From positions 2,444,501 through 2,508,500 of the forward strand of contig NZ_JAGIOR010000001.1 in assembly GCF_017876795.1 (NCBI RefSeq): DNA of 64,000 bases. The letters run 5' to 3'. The position numbers were made by a program, and so were the translations under genes. Origin of the DNA: Rhizobium leguminosarum. Lineage in GTDB: Bacteria > Pseudomonadota > Alphaproteobacteria > Rhizobiales > Rhizobiaceae. The notes beneath the pieces are model-generated. The model was not told where the DNA came from. It saw nothing but the letters and a program-made list of their open reading frames with translations, and searched no databases. This document shows, piece by piece, positions 9,122 to 17,732 of the stretch (position 1 is the stretch's first letter; every line of letters begins with the position of its first letter).

Positions 9122-10120
9122 GTGAGTATTTATCAGCGCGTCTCCGTGGATGCGGCGCTTCATGTGCTGCGCGATATCAACCGGAATATGACGGTCACGC
9201 AGAACCACATCACGACTGGCATGCGTGTCGCAAAAGCCGCCGACAATGGCGTCTACTGGTCGGTCGCCACCACCGCGCGCACCGACAACAAGGCGGTTTC
9301 GGCGATCCAGGATGCGCTCGGCATGGCGGCTGCGACGATGGGCACAGCCTATACCGGCGTCCAGAACGTCATCGACGTCGTCTCCGAGATCAAGGCCAAG
9401 CTGGTTGCCGCAACCGAAGACGGCATCGACAAGAACAAGGTCGATGAAGAGATCAAGCAATTGCAGGAGCAACTGCGCAGTGTTTCGGAATCGGCGACCT
9501 TCAACAGCGACAATTGGGTGATCCTCAACAACGACGCGACGCCGACGCAGCCGCGCCAGATCCCGGCCTCCTTCATCCGCAATGCCGACGGGACGGTCTC
9601 CGTCGGCATGCTGAGCTATCATATCGACACGACGCCGGTCGGAGCCACGACCTCCAAGGATGCGCGCTACCTGATCGACGACCGTGCCACCGGTTCTGGT
9701 GAATATGGCGTCCTGACCTCGTCCAATTTCGCCACCGAACTCGGCGCCGCACAGAACTACGTGTTGATGACGAGCAAGAACGGCACCACGGCCGGCCAGG
9801 TGGTGATCTCGGTGGCAACAGGTATGACGAAAGGCCAGATCGGGCAGATGATCAGCGTCGTCGATGCCGCGCTGACGCAGCTGACGACGGTCGGTTCGGC
9901 CTTCGGCGCGCTGGAAAAACGCATCAACCTGCAGAACGACTTTGCCACCAAACTGCACGACAACAACACCGCCGGCATCGGCCGCCTCGTCGATGCCGAC
10001 ATGGAGGAGGAATCGAGCAAGCTCAAGGCGCTGCAGACGCAGCAGCAGCTCGGCTTGCAATCGCTGAATATCGCTAATGCCACTTACGATACGGTAAGGC
10101 AGTTGTTCCAGAATTTCTAA
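9122..10120 (+). CDS. Flagellin
   Basis: 332 aa from GTG 9122, chosen because GGAG lies 10 nt upstream and the product then begins VSIYQRVSVDAALHVLRDIN, the expected flagellin N-terminus. The frame stays open upstream to an ATG at 9050, but that adds a non-flagellin stretch. Conserved N-terminal (about 1-140) and C-terminal (about 250-332, ending TYDTVRQLFQNF) D0/D1 coiled-coil regions flank a short variable middle, as in rhizobial flagellins. It stands alone, with no other motility gene in the window. Upstream are an inverted repeat GCCGTTT...AAACGGC (about 8949-8970) and two copies of TTCATTTCTTG. The name fla is family-level; which paralogue is unknown. Confidence 0.88.
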   Translation: MSIYQRVSVDAALHVLRDINRNMTVTQNHITTGMRVAKAADNGVYWSVATTARTDNKAVSAIQDALGMAAATMGTAYTGVQNVIDVVSEIKAKLVAATEDGIDKNKVDEEIKQLQEQLRSVSESATFNSDNWVILNNDATPTQPRQIPASFIRNADGTVSVGMLSYHIDTTPVGATTSKDARYLIDDRATGSGEYGVLTSSNFATELGAAQNYVLMTSKNGTTAGQVVISVATGMTKGQIGQMISVVDAALTQLTTVGSAFGALEKRINLQNDFATKLHDNNTAGIGRLVDADMEEESSKLKALQTQQQLGLQSLNIANATYDTVRQLFQNF

Positions 10121-10164
10121 AGGTGCAATCACCCAGCCAGCCGCCCTTTTGATCCGAGACGGCC

Positions 10165-10265
10165 CCTAAAGCGCGTCGCGATCCTTCGGATTCGCTTCTC
10201 GCGCTTTAGGTCGTTGTTTTTATGTATGTCGTTATCCCGGAACCGCTGCACACTTCCGGGCGACA
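10165..10265. repeat. Rhizobial palindromic intergenic repeat (RIME-like), copy 2, reversed
   Basis: CTAAAGCGC...GCGCTTTAG hairpin, then a second stem ending near CCGGGCGACATG. Same two-stem architecture as the copy at 4137-4236, in the opposite orientation. The rest of the 10121-10474 gap has no convincing gene and should contain the promoter for the lipoprotein gene at 10475. Confidence 0.75.
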
Positions 10266-10474
10266 TGGATTCGGGCCTTCTCACCGGGCTTATCGTCGTA
10301 TCTTGCCGCCGCGTCAGCTTGGTCGATCTGTCAAAACTGGTGATATCAGCGCATTCCCGCAACATGGCGCCTGTTTCGGCGACTGATATTCCCCTATCAA
10401 GAGTGCATCTTCATTTTCTTGCCGCAATCCTTGCCATTTGCTCGCATCAGCTTTGAACGGAGACCGACCTGTCC

Positions 10475-11140
10475 ATGATCAAGAAATTCCTACTTCTGGC
10501 TGTTGCAGCAAGCTATCTCAGCGCTTGCACGACGACCGATCCCTATACCGGTGAACAGAAGGTTTCCAATACGGCGGGCGGCGCGGCGCTTGGCGCCCTC
10601 GGCGGTGCTCTCGTCGGCGTGGCTGTCGGCGGCGGCGGCCACGGCAAGCGTAACGCAGCGCTGATCGGCGCCGGCGTCGGCGCACTCGCCGGCGGCGCGA
10701 TCGGCAATTACATGGACCAGCAGGAATCCGAGCTTCGCGCCCAGCTCGAAGGCACCGGCATTTCGGTGACCCGCAACGGCGACAACATCATCCTCAACAT
10801 GCCGTCGAACATCACCTTCGACGTTGACCAGGACGCGGTGAAGCCGGGCTTCTATCCGACGCTGAATTCGGTGGCGATCGTGCTGCGCAAATTCAATCGC
10901 ACGCTGATCGACGTCAACGGCCACACGGATTCGACCGGCAGCCTGCAGCACAATCAAGACCTGTCGCAGCGCCGCGCGCTTTCGGTTGCCGATTATCTCG
11001 GCGGCCAGGGCATCGACCAGCGCCGCGTCTCCGCCGTCGGTTTCGGCCCGTCGCAGCCGGTCGCCTCCAACGCCAGCGAGGCCGGCCGCGCCCAGAACCG
11101 CCGCGTCGAAATCCAGATCGCGCCGATCACCCAGGGCTGA
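10475..11140 (+). CDS. OmpA-family outer-membrane lipoprotein (YiaD-like)
   Basis: 221 aa. The N-terminus is a lipoprotein signal with lipobox LSAC and Cys18 as lipidation site. Residues 33-75 are a Gly/Ala-rich glycine-zipper segment (GGAALGALGGALVGVAVGGG and repeats) that could sit in the membrane. Residues about 105-221 form an OmpA C-terminal peptidoglycan-binding domain with NGHTDSTGS and the terminal NRRVEIQI motif. The protein should tether the outer membrane to the cell wall. It is monocistronic, with its own terminator 24 bp downstream. Confidence 0.92.
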   Translation: MIKKFLLLAVAASYLSACTTTDPYTGEQKVSNTAGGAALGALGGALVGVAVGGGGHGKRNAALIGAGVGALAGGAIGNYMDQQESELRAQLEGTGISVTRNGDNIILNMPSNITFDVDQDAVKPGFYPTLNSVAIVLRKFNRTLIDVNGHTDSTGSLQHNQDLSQRRALSVADYLGGQGIDQRRVSAVGFGPSQPVASNASEAGRAQNRRVEIQIAPITQG

Positions 11141-11163
11141 GCCGGATTTTTCCGTCTTTGAAG

Positions 11164-11189
11164 CGGCCGGGCTATGCCCGGCCGTTTTT
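11164..11189 (+). terminator. Rho-independent terminator after OmpA-like gene
   Basis: CGGCCGGGC tat GCCCGGCCG followed by TTTTT. It abuts the 3' end of the convergent DUF2000 gene. Confidence 0.88.
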
Positions 11190-11190
11190 G

Positions 11191-11598
11191 CTATTGCTGC
11201 ATTGTCGCGCCCTTGGTGATCTTGTCGACGATCTTCTTTTCGGCCCGTATTGCGATGCCGACCACCTTGGCATCGTCGGGCGCAAATTCGGCGAAGACGG
11301 CGCGGTTGGCCGCGTCGTGGCCGGTCGCAAACATTTCCTCGATGAAGAGAGAGGCAGTGATATCACGCTCCAACGCGCGGCGATGGATGGCTGACATCGT
11401 CGCCTCGTCGGCGGAGAGTACAATGATCGGCTGGATCGACAGCGGATTGTAGAGATTGCCCACGCGATCCTTGTAGGGCTCGCCGATGATTTCGGGATGC
11501 CCGCCGGCGATGCCGGTCATCAGGAAGGCGGTGACGTTCAGCTTCTGCCAGCCGGCAAGATTGTTTCGCAGGACGACGGCAATTTTGGTATGAAACAT
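11191..11598 (-). CDS. DUF2000 family protein
   Basis: 135 aa from the Met at 11598 (MFHTKIAVVLR); an in-frame ATG five codons upstream is possible. FHTKIAVVLRNNLAGWQKLNV at the start, GEPYKDRVGNLYNPL in the middle and the closing KVVGIAIRAEKKIVDKITKG fit DUF2000, a small family structurally related to peptidyl-tRNA hydrolase 2-like folds and of unknown function. It is transcribed divergently from the AraC gene at 11639, with about 40 bp between starts, and converges on the OmpA-like gene. DUF2000 genes often sit beside AraC regulators, so co-regulation is likely. Confidence 0.8.
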   Translation of the reverse strand: MFHTKIAVVLRNNLAGWQKLNVTAFLMTGIAGGHPEIIGEPYKDRVGNLYNPLSIQPIIVLSADEATMSAIHRRALERDITASLFIEEMFATGHDAANRAVFAEFAPDDAKVVGIAIRAEKKIVDKITKGATMQQ

Positions 11599-11638
11599 CG
11601 GACAGTCTTTCATCTCGGATTATGGAGTATCGGGCGCG

Positions 11639-12550
11639 TTGAGCCAGGATCTACATCCGCAGGTCTTCGAAGGTCTTGAACGTTTGTGCGCGGGACCATC
11701 CGGCAACGCCATCCTGGCGGCGCCTGCTTTTCCCGGCATCGAGCGCATCGAGGCGCAGTTTTCAGGCAATGCCTTCGAGCCGCACCGCCACGACACCTAT
11801 GCACTCGGCGTGACGCTGAAGGGCGTGCAGACTTTCGGCTATCGCGGCGAGCGGCGCTTCAGCTTGCCGGGGCAGGTGATCGTGCTGCATCCCGATGAGG
11901 AGCATGACGGCGGTGCCGGGACCGAGGACGGGCTGCACTACCGCATGCTCTACCTGGAGCCGTCACTGCTTCTCGAATGCCTGGAGGCCGATGGCATCGG
12001 TCTGCCTTTCGTCGACCAGCCCGTCATCGGTGATCCTGCGCTGGCGGCTGTGCTGCTCGCCGCGCTCGGCGAGCTCGACCGCGAACTGGACGAGCTTTTC
12101 GTCGACGATTTCCTGTCGCAGGTGGCGGGCGGGCTGTCCCGGCATGCGTCGATGCCGCGCCGGCCGCTTGGCGGCGTTGCCTGGCGCCAGGCGCGGGCGG
12201 CGCGGGATTATCTCGAGGCGCATACGACCCGAGCAGTACGCTCCGGCGAGCTGGAAGCGGTGACCGGGCTCGACCGTTTTGCGCTGTCGCGGCATTTCCG
12301 GGCGGCCTTCGCCACCAGCCCGCATCGCTACCTGCTGATGCGGCGGCTGCAGCAGGCGCGGGCGATGATCGGCGCAGGAGAGGGGATTTCGGATACGGCT
12401 GCGGCAACGGGCTTTGCCGACCAAAGCCATCTCAACCGGCATTTCAAGAAGGCCTACGGCATGACGCCCGGCCAGTGGGCAGCGCTGGCGCACAACTCCG
12501 CGCGACGCTTTATGCGGGATTTTCAGCAAGGCCGGAACGGCGGGCGATGA
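11639..12550 (+). CDS. AraC family transcriptional regulator
   Basis: 303 aa, start TTG at 11639 (no ATG in a fitting place). The N-terminal half is a cupin-like sensor domain (HRHDTYALGVTLKGVQTF with metal-type His residues, about 45-65). Two helix-turn-helices form the C-terminal AraC domain (about 190-290: VTGLDRFALSRHFRAAF and AAATGFADQSHLNRHFKKAYGMTPGQW). It is divergent from DUF2000, which it may control. Its 3' end overlaps the 3' end of the convergent AbrB-type permease gene by 41 bp, an antisense overlap of real coding sequence. Confidence 0.9.
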   Translation: MSQDLHPQVFEGLERLCAGPSGNAILAAPAFPGIERIEAQFSGNAFEPHRHDTYALGVTLKGVQTFGYRGERRFSLPGQVIVLHPDEEHDGGAGTEDGLHYRMLYLEPSLLLECLEADGIGLPFVDQPVIGDPALAAVLLAALGELDRELDELFVDDFLSQVAGGLSRHASMPRRPLGGVAWRQARAARDYLEAHTTRAVRSGELEAVTGLDRFALSRHFRAAFATSPHRYLLMRRLQQARAMIGAGEGISDTAAATGFADQSHLNRHFKKAYGMTPGQWAALAHNSARRFMRDFQQGRNGGR

Positions 12551-13604
12551 AGCGGGCGAGCATCGGGCCGATCATCAGGATCACCAGGAAACGGCCGGTC
12601 TGCATCGCCATGACGAAGGGCACGTCGACATCGCTGGAGGCAGCGATGATGGCGACGGAATCGGCGCCGCCGGGGCTGGTGGCGAGGTAGGCCGTCAGCG
12701 GATCGATGCCGGCGAAGATATGAAGGGCAGCCGCCATGCAGCCGCAGAGCGTCATCAGCAGGATGATGCAGGCCGATACCCGCGGCAGAGCGCGCGCCAC
12801 ATGCTCAAGGATCGAGCGGGTGAAACGCAGGCCGATGCTCCAGCCGACGAGCGCATAGGCGATGGCAAGCAGCCACATCGGCAGCTCTATCTTCAGGAGG
12901 CCCATGCCCTGCAGGAAGGCGCCGAGAAAGAGCGGGACGATGATCGTGCCGCCCTGGATGCGCAGACGTCTTACGCCATAGGTACAAAAGGCCGCGAAAG
13001 CTAACGTCGCCGCAAGGGCCGGCCGGTCGACTTCGGGGAAGAGGACGAGCGGCGGCGGCTCGGCGCCGTCGGCCGCCACCCACAGGCGCGAGATCACAGA
13101 GGCGCCGACGGCGACGAAGACCACGCGCAGATATTGCATGAAGGCGACGAGGCGGGCATCGGCGCCATGGGCCTCCGACATGATGACCATGGCGGACGCG
13201 CCGCCCGGCGAGGAGCCCCAGACGGCAGTCGTTCCCGGCAGCACCTGCCAGTGTGTCAGAAGCCAACCGAGGCCGGTGGCGATGGCGATGACCGAGAAGA
13301 TGAACAGCAGAAAGAGTGGTGCGTCCTTTGCCATGGTGCCGAGAATGTCGGGCGTGATGGTGCGCGCCATCATGAGGCCGACGAGGACCTGACCGAGCTG
13401 CAGCGGCCAGAAGGGCACATGAAGCTTTCCCTTGCCGACAGTGAGCGCCAGCGCGATCGCGGCGACCATCGGCCCGATCAGCAGCGAGGCAGGCAGGGCG
13501 AAGAGTTCGAGGAAGACGGTGAGAGCGAGCGAAAGCGCCAGCAGCAGCCCCCATTTCGGCAGGCCGGTATCCCGCAGCAGGCGGCGCGCGTCGCTGAATG
13601 GCAT
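12510..13604 (-). CDS. AbrB-type membrane permease (Gneg_AbrB_dup family)
   Basis: 364 aa from Met at 13604; the frame extends to 13691 but the extra residues are not membrane-like. About ten hydrophobic segments are arranged as two homologous halves, each with a PGG-type loop (WGSSPGGASAMVIMSEA near 170-185 and LATSPGGADSVAIIAASSDV near 310-330). This is the internal duplication that defines the family often annotated as AbrB or ammonia-monooxygenase-like. Substrate unknown. The 3' end overlaps that of the AraC gene on the other strand. Confidence 0.85.
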   Translation of the reverse strand: MPFSDARRLLRDTGLPKWGLLLALSLALTVFLELFALPASLLIGPMVAAIALALTVGKGKLHVPFWPLQLGQVLVGLMMARTITPDILGTMAKDAPLFLLFIFSVIAIATGLGWLLTHWQVLPGTTAVWGSSPGGASAMVIMSEAHGADARLVAFMQYLRVVFVAVGASVISRLWVAADGAEPPPLVLFPEVDRPALAATLAFAAFCTYGVRRLRIQGGTIIVPLFLGAFLQGMGLLKIELPMWLLAIAYALVGWSIGLRFTRSILEHVARALPRVSACIILLMTLCGCMAAALHIFAGIDPLTAYLATSPGGADSVAIIAASSDVDVPFVMAMQTGRFLVILMIGPMLARFIARRSGLAENPA

Positions 13605-13797
13605 GAATCCCCATATCTTTCCTGGCCGGTGCCAAGCCCTGAGGCTGAAGATGGGAGGAAGCTCCGGCGTGTCGAAGAGAGCCGGCTGCAAGGACCGGCT
13701 GGCGCTGGTTCGGTATAGGCAGCGGCGATGGCGGCGGTCAATTGCGAAATCTGGCTCTTCGGCGGCTCGGAATGCGAATTCGATTCAAGCTGCCGCT

Positions 13798-14721
13798 TTA
13801 AACCATTGTTTTTATGGATGAGAGATGCACATGGCTGGCGAGGAAATCGAGCAAGGCGCGCACGCGCGCCGGCAGCGGGCCGCCCTGGCCCATATAGAGG
13901 GCGTAGAATTCTTCGAGATCGCCGGGATTGGCTTCTTCGAGCACGGGCACCAGCCGGCCGGCATCGATATCGGCGCGCACGGTGAAGGCGGCAAGTCGGG
14001 CGAGGCCGGCGCCGGATAGCGCCAGATGCCGCATGGCTTCGCCGTCTCCCACCTGTACGCCCGGCGTGATCGGGACAGTTGCCGTCTCGCCCCCTTCGCG
14101 TAGCGGCCAGCCCTCGACGGCGCGGGCGTAGGAAAAACCGATGCGGCAATGGTGGCTGAGTTCGGCGACCGTGCGTGGCTCGCCGTGATGCTCGAGATAA
14201 TCCGGCGAGGCGACGATGATCTTGCCGGTGGCGCCGAGCTTGCGGGCGATCAGGCTGGAATTCTTCAAGGGGCCGGCGCGGATCGCGACGTCGGCGCGTT
14301 CCTCCATCAGGTCGATAATTCTGTCGGTATGAGAAATATCCAGTGTCACGGCGGGATGAAGCGCCATGAAGGCCGGCACGAGCGGCGCCAGCACATGGTT
14401 GCCGAAGGAGCCGCTGGTGTTGATGCGGATGCGGCCCGAGGCCTCCTCGCCGGTCGAGGCCTGGCGCTCGGCCTCGGCGATATCGGCAAGGATGGCGATG
14501 CTGCGCTCATAGAAGGCGCAGCCCTCAGGCGTCAGTTGCAGCTTTCGGGTCGAACGGTTGACAAGTCGGGTGCCGAGGCGTGCCTCCAGCCGGGCGACGA
14601 GCTTGCTGACGGCCGACGGCGTCATGCGCTGGGCCGTGGCGGCCGCGGAAAAGCCGCCGCGCTCGACGACGCTGACGAAGACTTCCATTTCGCCGGAGCG
14701 GTTGATGTCCTGACGGCTCAT
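13798..14721 (-). CDS. LysR family transcriptional regulator
   Basis: 307 aa. The N-terminal winged helix is clear (MEVFVSVVERGGFSAAATAQ ... AVSKLVARLEARLG), followed by a linker helix and a substrate-binding domain (about 95-300). It is divergent from the aldo/keto reductase at 14814, with a gap of about 90 bp that includes AT-rich sequence suitable for both promoters. By LysR convention it probably controls that reductase. A full-length member with no sign of damage. Confidence 0.92.
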   Translation of the reverse strand: MSRQDINRSGEMEVFVSVVERGGFSAAATAQRMTPSAVSKLVARLEARLGTRLVNRSTRKLQLTPEGCAFYERSIAILADIAEAERQASTGEEASGRIRINTSGSFGNHVLAPLVPAFMALHPAVTLDISHTDRIIDLMEERADVAIRAGPLKNSSLIARKLGATGKIIVASPDYLEHHGEPRTVAELSHHCRIGFSYARAVEGWPLREGGETATVPITPGVQVGDGEAMRHLALSGAGLARLAAFTVRADIDAGRLVPVLEEANPGDLEEFYALYMGQGGPLPARVRALLDFLASHVHLSSIKTMV

Positions 14722-14813
14722 GATGAATTCAAGTCACAGATGATTTGCTGGCGGGCAATCTATATCACCAAGCGGCCAAGGTCTATCTCAGAGGAAACGA
14801 AGGAGACAGATCC

Positions 14814-15848
14814 ATGGACTACAGAAATCTCGGCGCATCCGGCCTCAGAGTGCCAGTGTTGAGCTTTGGTGCGGGCACATTCGGCGGCAGCGGCCCGCTG
14901 TTTGGCGCCTGGGGCAATACCGATGCCGAGGAGGCGCGAAGGCTCGTCGACATATGCCTCGAAGCCGGCGTCAATCTCTTCGACTCGGCCGATGTCTATT
15001 CGGCCGGCGCGTCTGAAGAGGTGCTCGGTCAGGCGATCCGCGGCCGGCGCGACGCTGTGCTGATCTCGACGAAGACGGCGCTGCCGACGGGCGAGGGGCC
15101 GCAGGACTGGGGAACGTCGCGGGCGCGGCTGATCCGTGCGACGGAAGACGCGCTGCGCCGGCTCGGGACCGACTATATCGACCTCCTGCAACTGCACGCC
15201 TTCGATGCCTCGACGCCGGTCGAGGAGGTATTGTCGACGCTCGACGGGCTCGTTTCCTCAGGCAAGATCCGCTATGTCGGGGTTTCGAACTTTTCCGGCT
15301 GGGAGCTGATGAAATCGCTTGCAGCCGCCGAGCGCCACGGCCACCCGCGTTATGTCGCCCATCAGGTCTATTATTCGCTGGCGGGACGCGATTACGAATG
15401 GGAACTGATGCCGCTCGGCGCCGACCAGGGTGTCGGAGCCCTTGTCTGGAGCCCGCTTGCCTGGGGACGGCTGACCGGCAAGATCCGCCGCGGCCAGCCG
15501 CTGCCGTCGTCAAGCCGGCTGCACGAGACGGCGCAATATGGCCCGCCTGTCGACGACGAGAAGCTGTTCGACATCATCGATGTGCTGGAGGCCATCGCAG
15601 CTGAGACCGGCCGGACGGTGCCGCAGATCGCCATCAACTGGCTGCTCAGCCGGCCGACGGTATCGAGCGTCATCATTGGCGCCCGCAACGAGGAGCAGCT
15701 CAGGCAAAACCTCGGTTCGGTCGGCTGGAGCCTGTCGAAAGATGAGATTGAAAGGCTCGACGCCGTCAGCGCTGTAACAGTGCCCTATCCCTATTTCCCC
15801 TATCGGCTGCAAGAGGGTTTTGCGCGGCTCAACCCACCAATCGTCTGA
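14814..15848 (+). CDS. Aldo/keto reductase
   Basis: 344 aa from ATG 14814, preceded by AAGGAGA 8 nt upstream; the ATG at 14745 lies in the shared promoter. TIM-barrel aldo/keto reductase with the Asp/Tyr pair in LFDSADVYSAGASEEVLG (about 54-71), the Lys in LISTKTALP and the His in LLQLHAFD, plus the C-terminal NADPH site (VIIGARNEEQLRQNL). NADPH-dependent carbonyl reductase; substrate unknown. The divergent LysR neighbour is the likely regulator. Confidence 0.92.
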   Translation: MDYRNLGASGLRVPVLSFGAGTFGGSGPLFGAWGNTDAEEARRLVDICLEAGVNLFDSADVYSAGASEEVLGQAIRGRRDAVLISTKTALPTGEGPQDWGTSRARLIRATEDALRRLGTDYIDLLQLHAFDASTPVEEVLSTLDGLVSSGKIRYVGVSNFSGWELMKSLAAAERHGHPRYVAHQVYYSLAGRDYEWELMPLGADQGVGALVWSPLAWGRLTGKIRRGQPLPSSSRLHETAQYGPPVDDEKLFDIIDVLEAIAAETGRTVPQIAINWLLSRPTVSSVIIGARNEEQLRQNLGSVGWSLSKDEIERLDAVSAVTVPYPYFPYRLQEGFARLNPPIV

Positions 15849-15962
15849 GTGGCCGGGGACGCGGACTTTGCGTATGGCAACCGGCCTATAACAAAGGGGG
15901 AATGAAATCTTCTGCCAATCTTAACTGGACAGCCGCTTTGACTTGCCGCATACCCAGCCTGT

Positions 15963-16070
15963 TGCATAATTCCTTAAATCGGAATCGATTTAAGGATGAA
16001 ATTATGCAGCAATTTTAAAGTTCTACAGCGTCCCTTGCGCATCTGAGCAGACGCGCGGCGCTGTAGCCTG
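15963..16070. repeat. Palindromic intergenic repeats, two hairpins
   Basis: First hairpin 15963-16009: GCATAATTcCTTAAATCG pairs with CGATTTAAG...AATTATGC. Its pattern is shared with hairpins at 43128-43172 and 51802-51848. The second (about 16022-16070) is CTACAGCG...CGCTGTAG, which recurs near 21490-21525 and 51750-51788. They fill most of the gap between the aldo/keto reductase and the FAD oxidase. Confidence 0.75.
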
Positions 16071-16115
16071 CGGGACACGATACGGTTTCTGCGGAATGGC
16101 AGGGAGATTAAAGGG

Positions 16116-17528
16116 ATGGCGCTGAAGGACGCGAAGGCAGGCACACGCAACGAGGCGGGGATAGCGACCGTGCTCGGCATTCTCAAACAGAGTTTCGGCG
16201 AGCGCTTCCAGACCGGCCAATCCTTCCGCGAGCAACATGCCCACACGACCACCTACATCCCGCCGCAGCTGCCGGACGGCGTGCTCTTCGCCGAGAGCGC
16301 CGAGGACGTGAAGGCGGCGGTCAGAGCGTGTGCGACCCACAAGGTGCCGGTGATCGGCTTCGGCGTCGGCACCTCGCTGGAGGGCCAGGTCAATGCCGCC
16401 AATGGCGGTATTTCCATCGATTTCAGCCGCATGAACCGCGTGCTTGAGGTCAATCCCGAGGATCTCGACTGCACCGTCGAGCCGGGTGTGACGCGTGAGG
16501 CGCTGAATATCCATCTGCGCGATACCGGCCTGTTCTTCCCGATCGATCCCGGCGCCAATGCTTCGATCGGCGGCATGGCATCGACGCGGGCGTCGGGCAC
16601 CAATGCCGTGCGCTACGGAACGATGAAGGACAATGTGCTTGCCGTCACCGCCGTCACCGCCAATGGTGAGGAGATCCGCACGGCCCGGCGCGCCCGCAAA
16701 TCTTCCGCCGGCTACGACCTGACGCGGCTCTTCGTCGGCGCCGAGGGCACGCTTGGCATCCTGACCTCGGTGACATTGCGCCTGCAGGCGATCCCGCAGA
16801 AGATCGCCGGCGGCGCCTGCGCCTTTCCGAGCGTCAAGGCCGCATGTGATGCCGTCATCATGACGATCCAGATGGGCATTCCGGTGGCGCGCATCGAGCT
16901 GCTCGATACGGTGCAGATGCGGGCCTGCAATGCCTATTCCAAGCTTTCCTATGCCGAGAGCCCAACGCTCTTCCTCGAATTCCACGGCACCGACGAGACG
17001 GTGCCGCTGCAATCGGCCGCCTTTGCCGAGATCGCGGCGGAATGCGGCGGGGGCGAATTCCTGTGGACCGTTAATGCCGAGGAGCGGACGAAACTCTGGA
17101 AGGCCCGCCATGATGCCTATTGGGCCGCAAGGGCGCTGGCGCCTGGGCTTGCCGCACTTTCGACCGATGTTTGTGTTCCGATATCGAGGCTCGCCGATTG
17201 CGTTTCAGAAACGCAGGCGGATATCGAGGAGCACGGGCTGCTGGGACCGATCGTCGGCCATGCCGGCGACGGGAACTTTCATGTGCTGTTGTTGTTCGAC
17301 GACAGACGCGCCGAAGACATTGCCATGGCCGAGAGTTTCGTGCAGCGGCTCAACCGACGGGCGCTCGACATGGACGGGACATGCACCGGTGAACACGGGA
17401 TCGGCCAAGGCAAGATGGCGTTTCTGAAACAGGAACTCGGAGGCGCGGTGGATCTGATGCGACAGGTGAAACAGGCGCTCGATCCGGACGATATCTTCAA
17501 TCCCGGCAAGATTTTCCACCATGGCTGA
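16116..17528 (+). CDS. FAD-linked oxidase (D-lactate dehydrogenase / glycolate oxidase GlcD-like)
   Basis: 470 aa. The N-terminal FAD_binding_4 (PCMH) fold has the pyrophosphate loop VIGFGVGTSLEGQVNAANGG (about 85-105) and GANASIGGMASTRASGTNAVRYG (about 150-170). The C-terminal FAD-oxidase domain has the His motif GHAGDGNFHVLLLFD (about 376-390) and the terminal GEHGIGQGK (about 425). Such enzymes oxidise D-2-hydroxyacids (D-lactate, glycolate) and pass electrons to cytochrome c or quinone. Monocistronic here, without glcE/glcF neighbours, so D-lactate dehydrogenase (cytochrome type) fits better than glycolate oxidase. The start ATG follows GGGAGATTAAAGGG. Confidence 0.88.
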   Translation: MALKDAKAGTRNEAGIATVLGILKQSFGERFQTGQSFREQHAHTTTYIPPQLPDGVLFAESAEDVKAAVRACATHKVPVIGFGVGTSLEGQVNAANGGISIDFSRMNRVLEVNPEDLDCTVEPGVTREALNIHLRDTGLFFPIDPGANASIGGMASTRASGTNAVRYGTMKDNVLAVTAVTANGEEIRTARRARKSSAGYDLTRLFVGAEGTLGILTSVTLRLQAIPQKIAGGACAFPSVKAACDAVIMTIQMGIPVARIELLDTVQMRACNAYSKLSYAESPTLFLEFHGTDETVPLQSAAFAEIAAECGGGEFLWTVNAEERTKLWKARHDAYWAARALAPGLAALSTDVCVPISRLADCVSETQADIEEHGLLGPIVGHAGDGNFHVLLLFDDRRAEDIAMAESFVQRLNRRALDMDGTCTGEHGIGQGKMAFLKQELGGAVDLMRQVKQALDPDDIFNPGKIFHHG

Positions 17529-17575
17529 CCGGAATATTCTCATGAACTTGGGCCATCGCCCCGGCACCGACAGCG

Positions 17576-17705
17576 CTAGAGCATTTCCGTTTTTCTCTGC
17601 ACTCCGGAAGTGCTCTATCTTTTTGTTTTTCCGCAATTGCCTGGGAACGTCGCTTCGCGCTTTTCCTGGCAAAACCGCTGTGCACTTTTGCCGCAAGTGC
17701 TCTAG
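17576..17705. repeat. Palindromic intergenic repeat (AGAGCA...TGCTCT type)
   Basis: CTAGAGCATTTCC ... GGAAGTGCTCT, then CTTCGCGCTTTTCCTGG and a closing GCACTT...AAGTGCTCTAG. The central TTCGCGCTTTTCCTGG recurs at about 49271-49286 within a related repeat. It fills the gap between the FAD oxidase and asmA genes; no gene is seen here. Confidence 0.7.
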
Positions 17706-17732
17706 TGTCGGCACCAGAATCCCGAATGGAGA

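Noticed and set aside
13134..13718. 194-aa open frame antisense to the AbrB-type permease
   Set aside because: Charged shadow frame within a membrane protein gene; no motif and no start signal.
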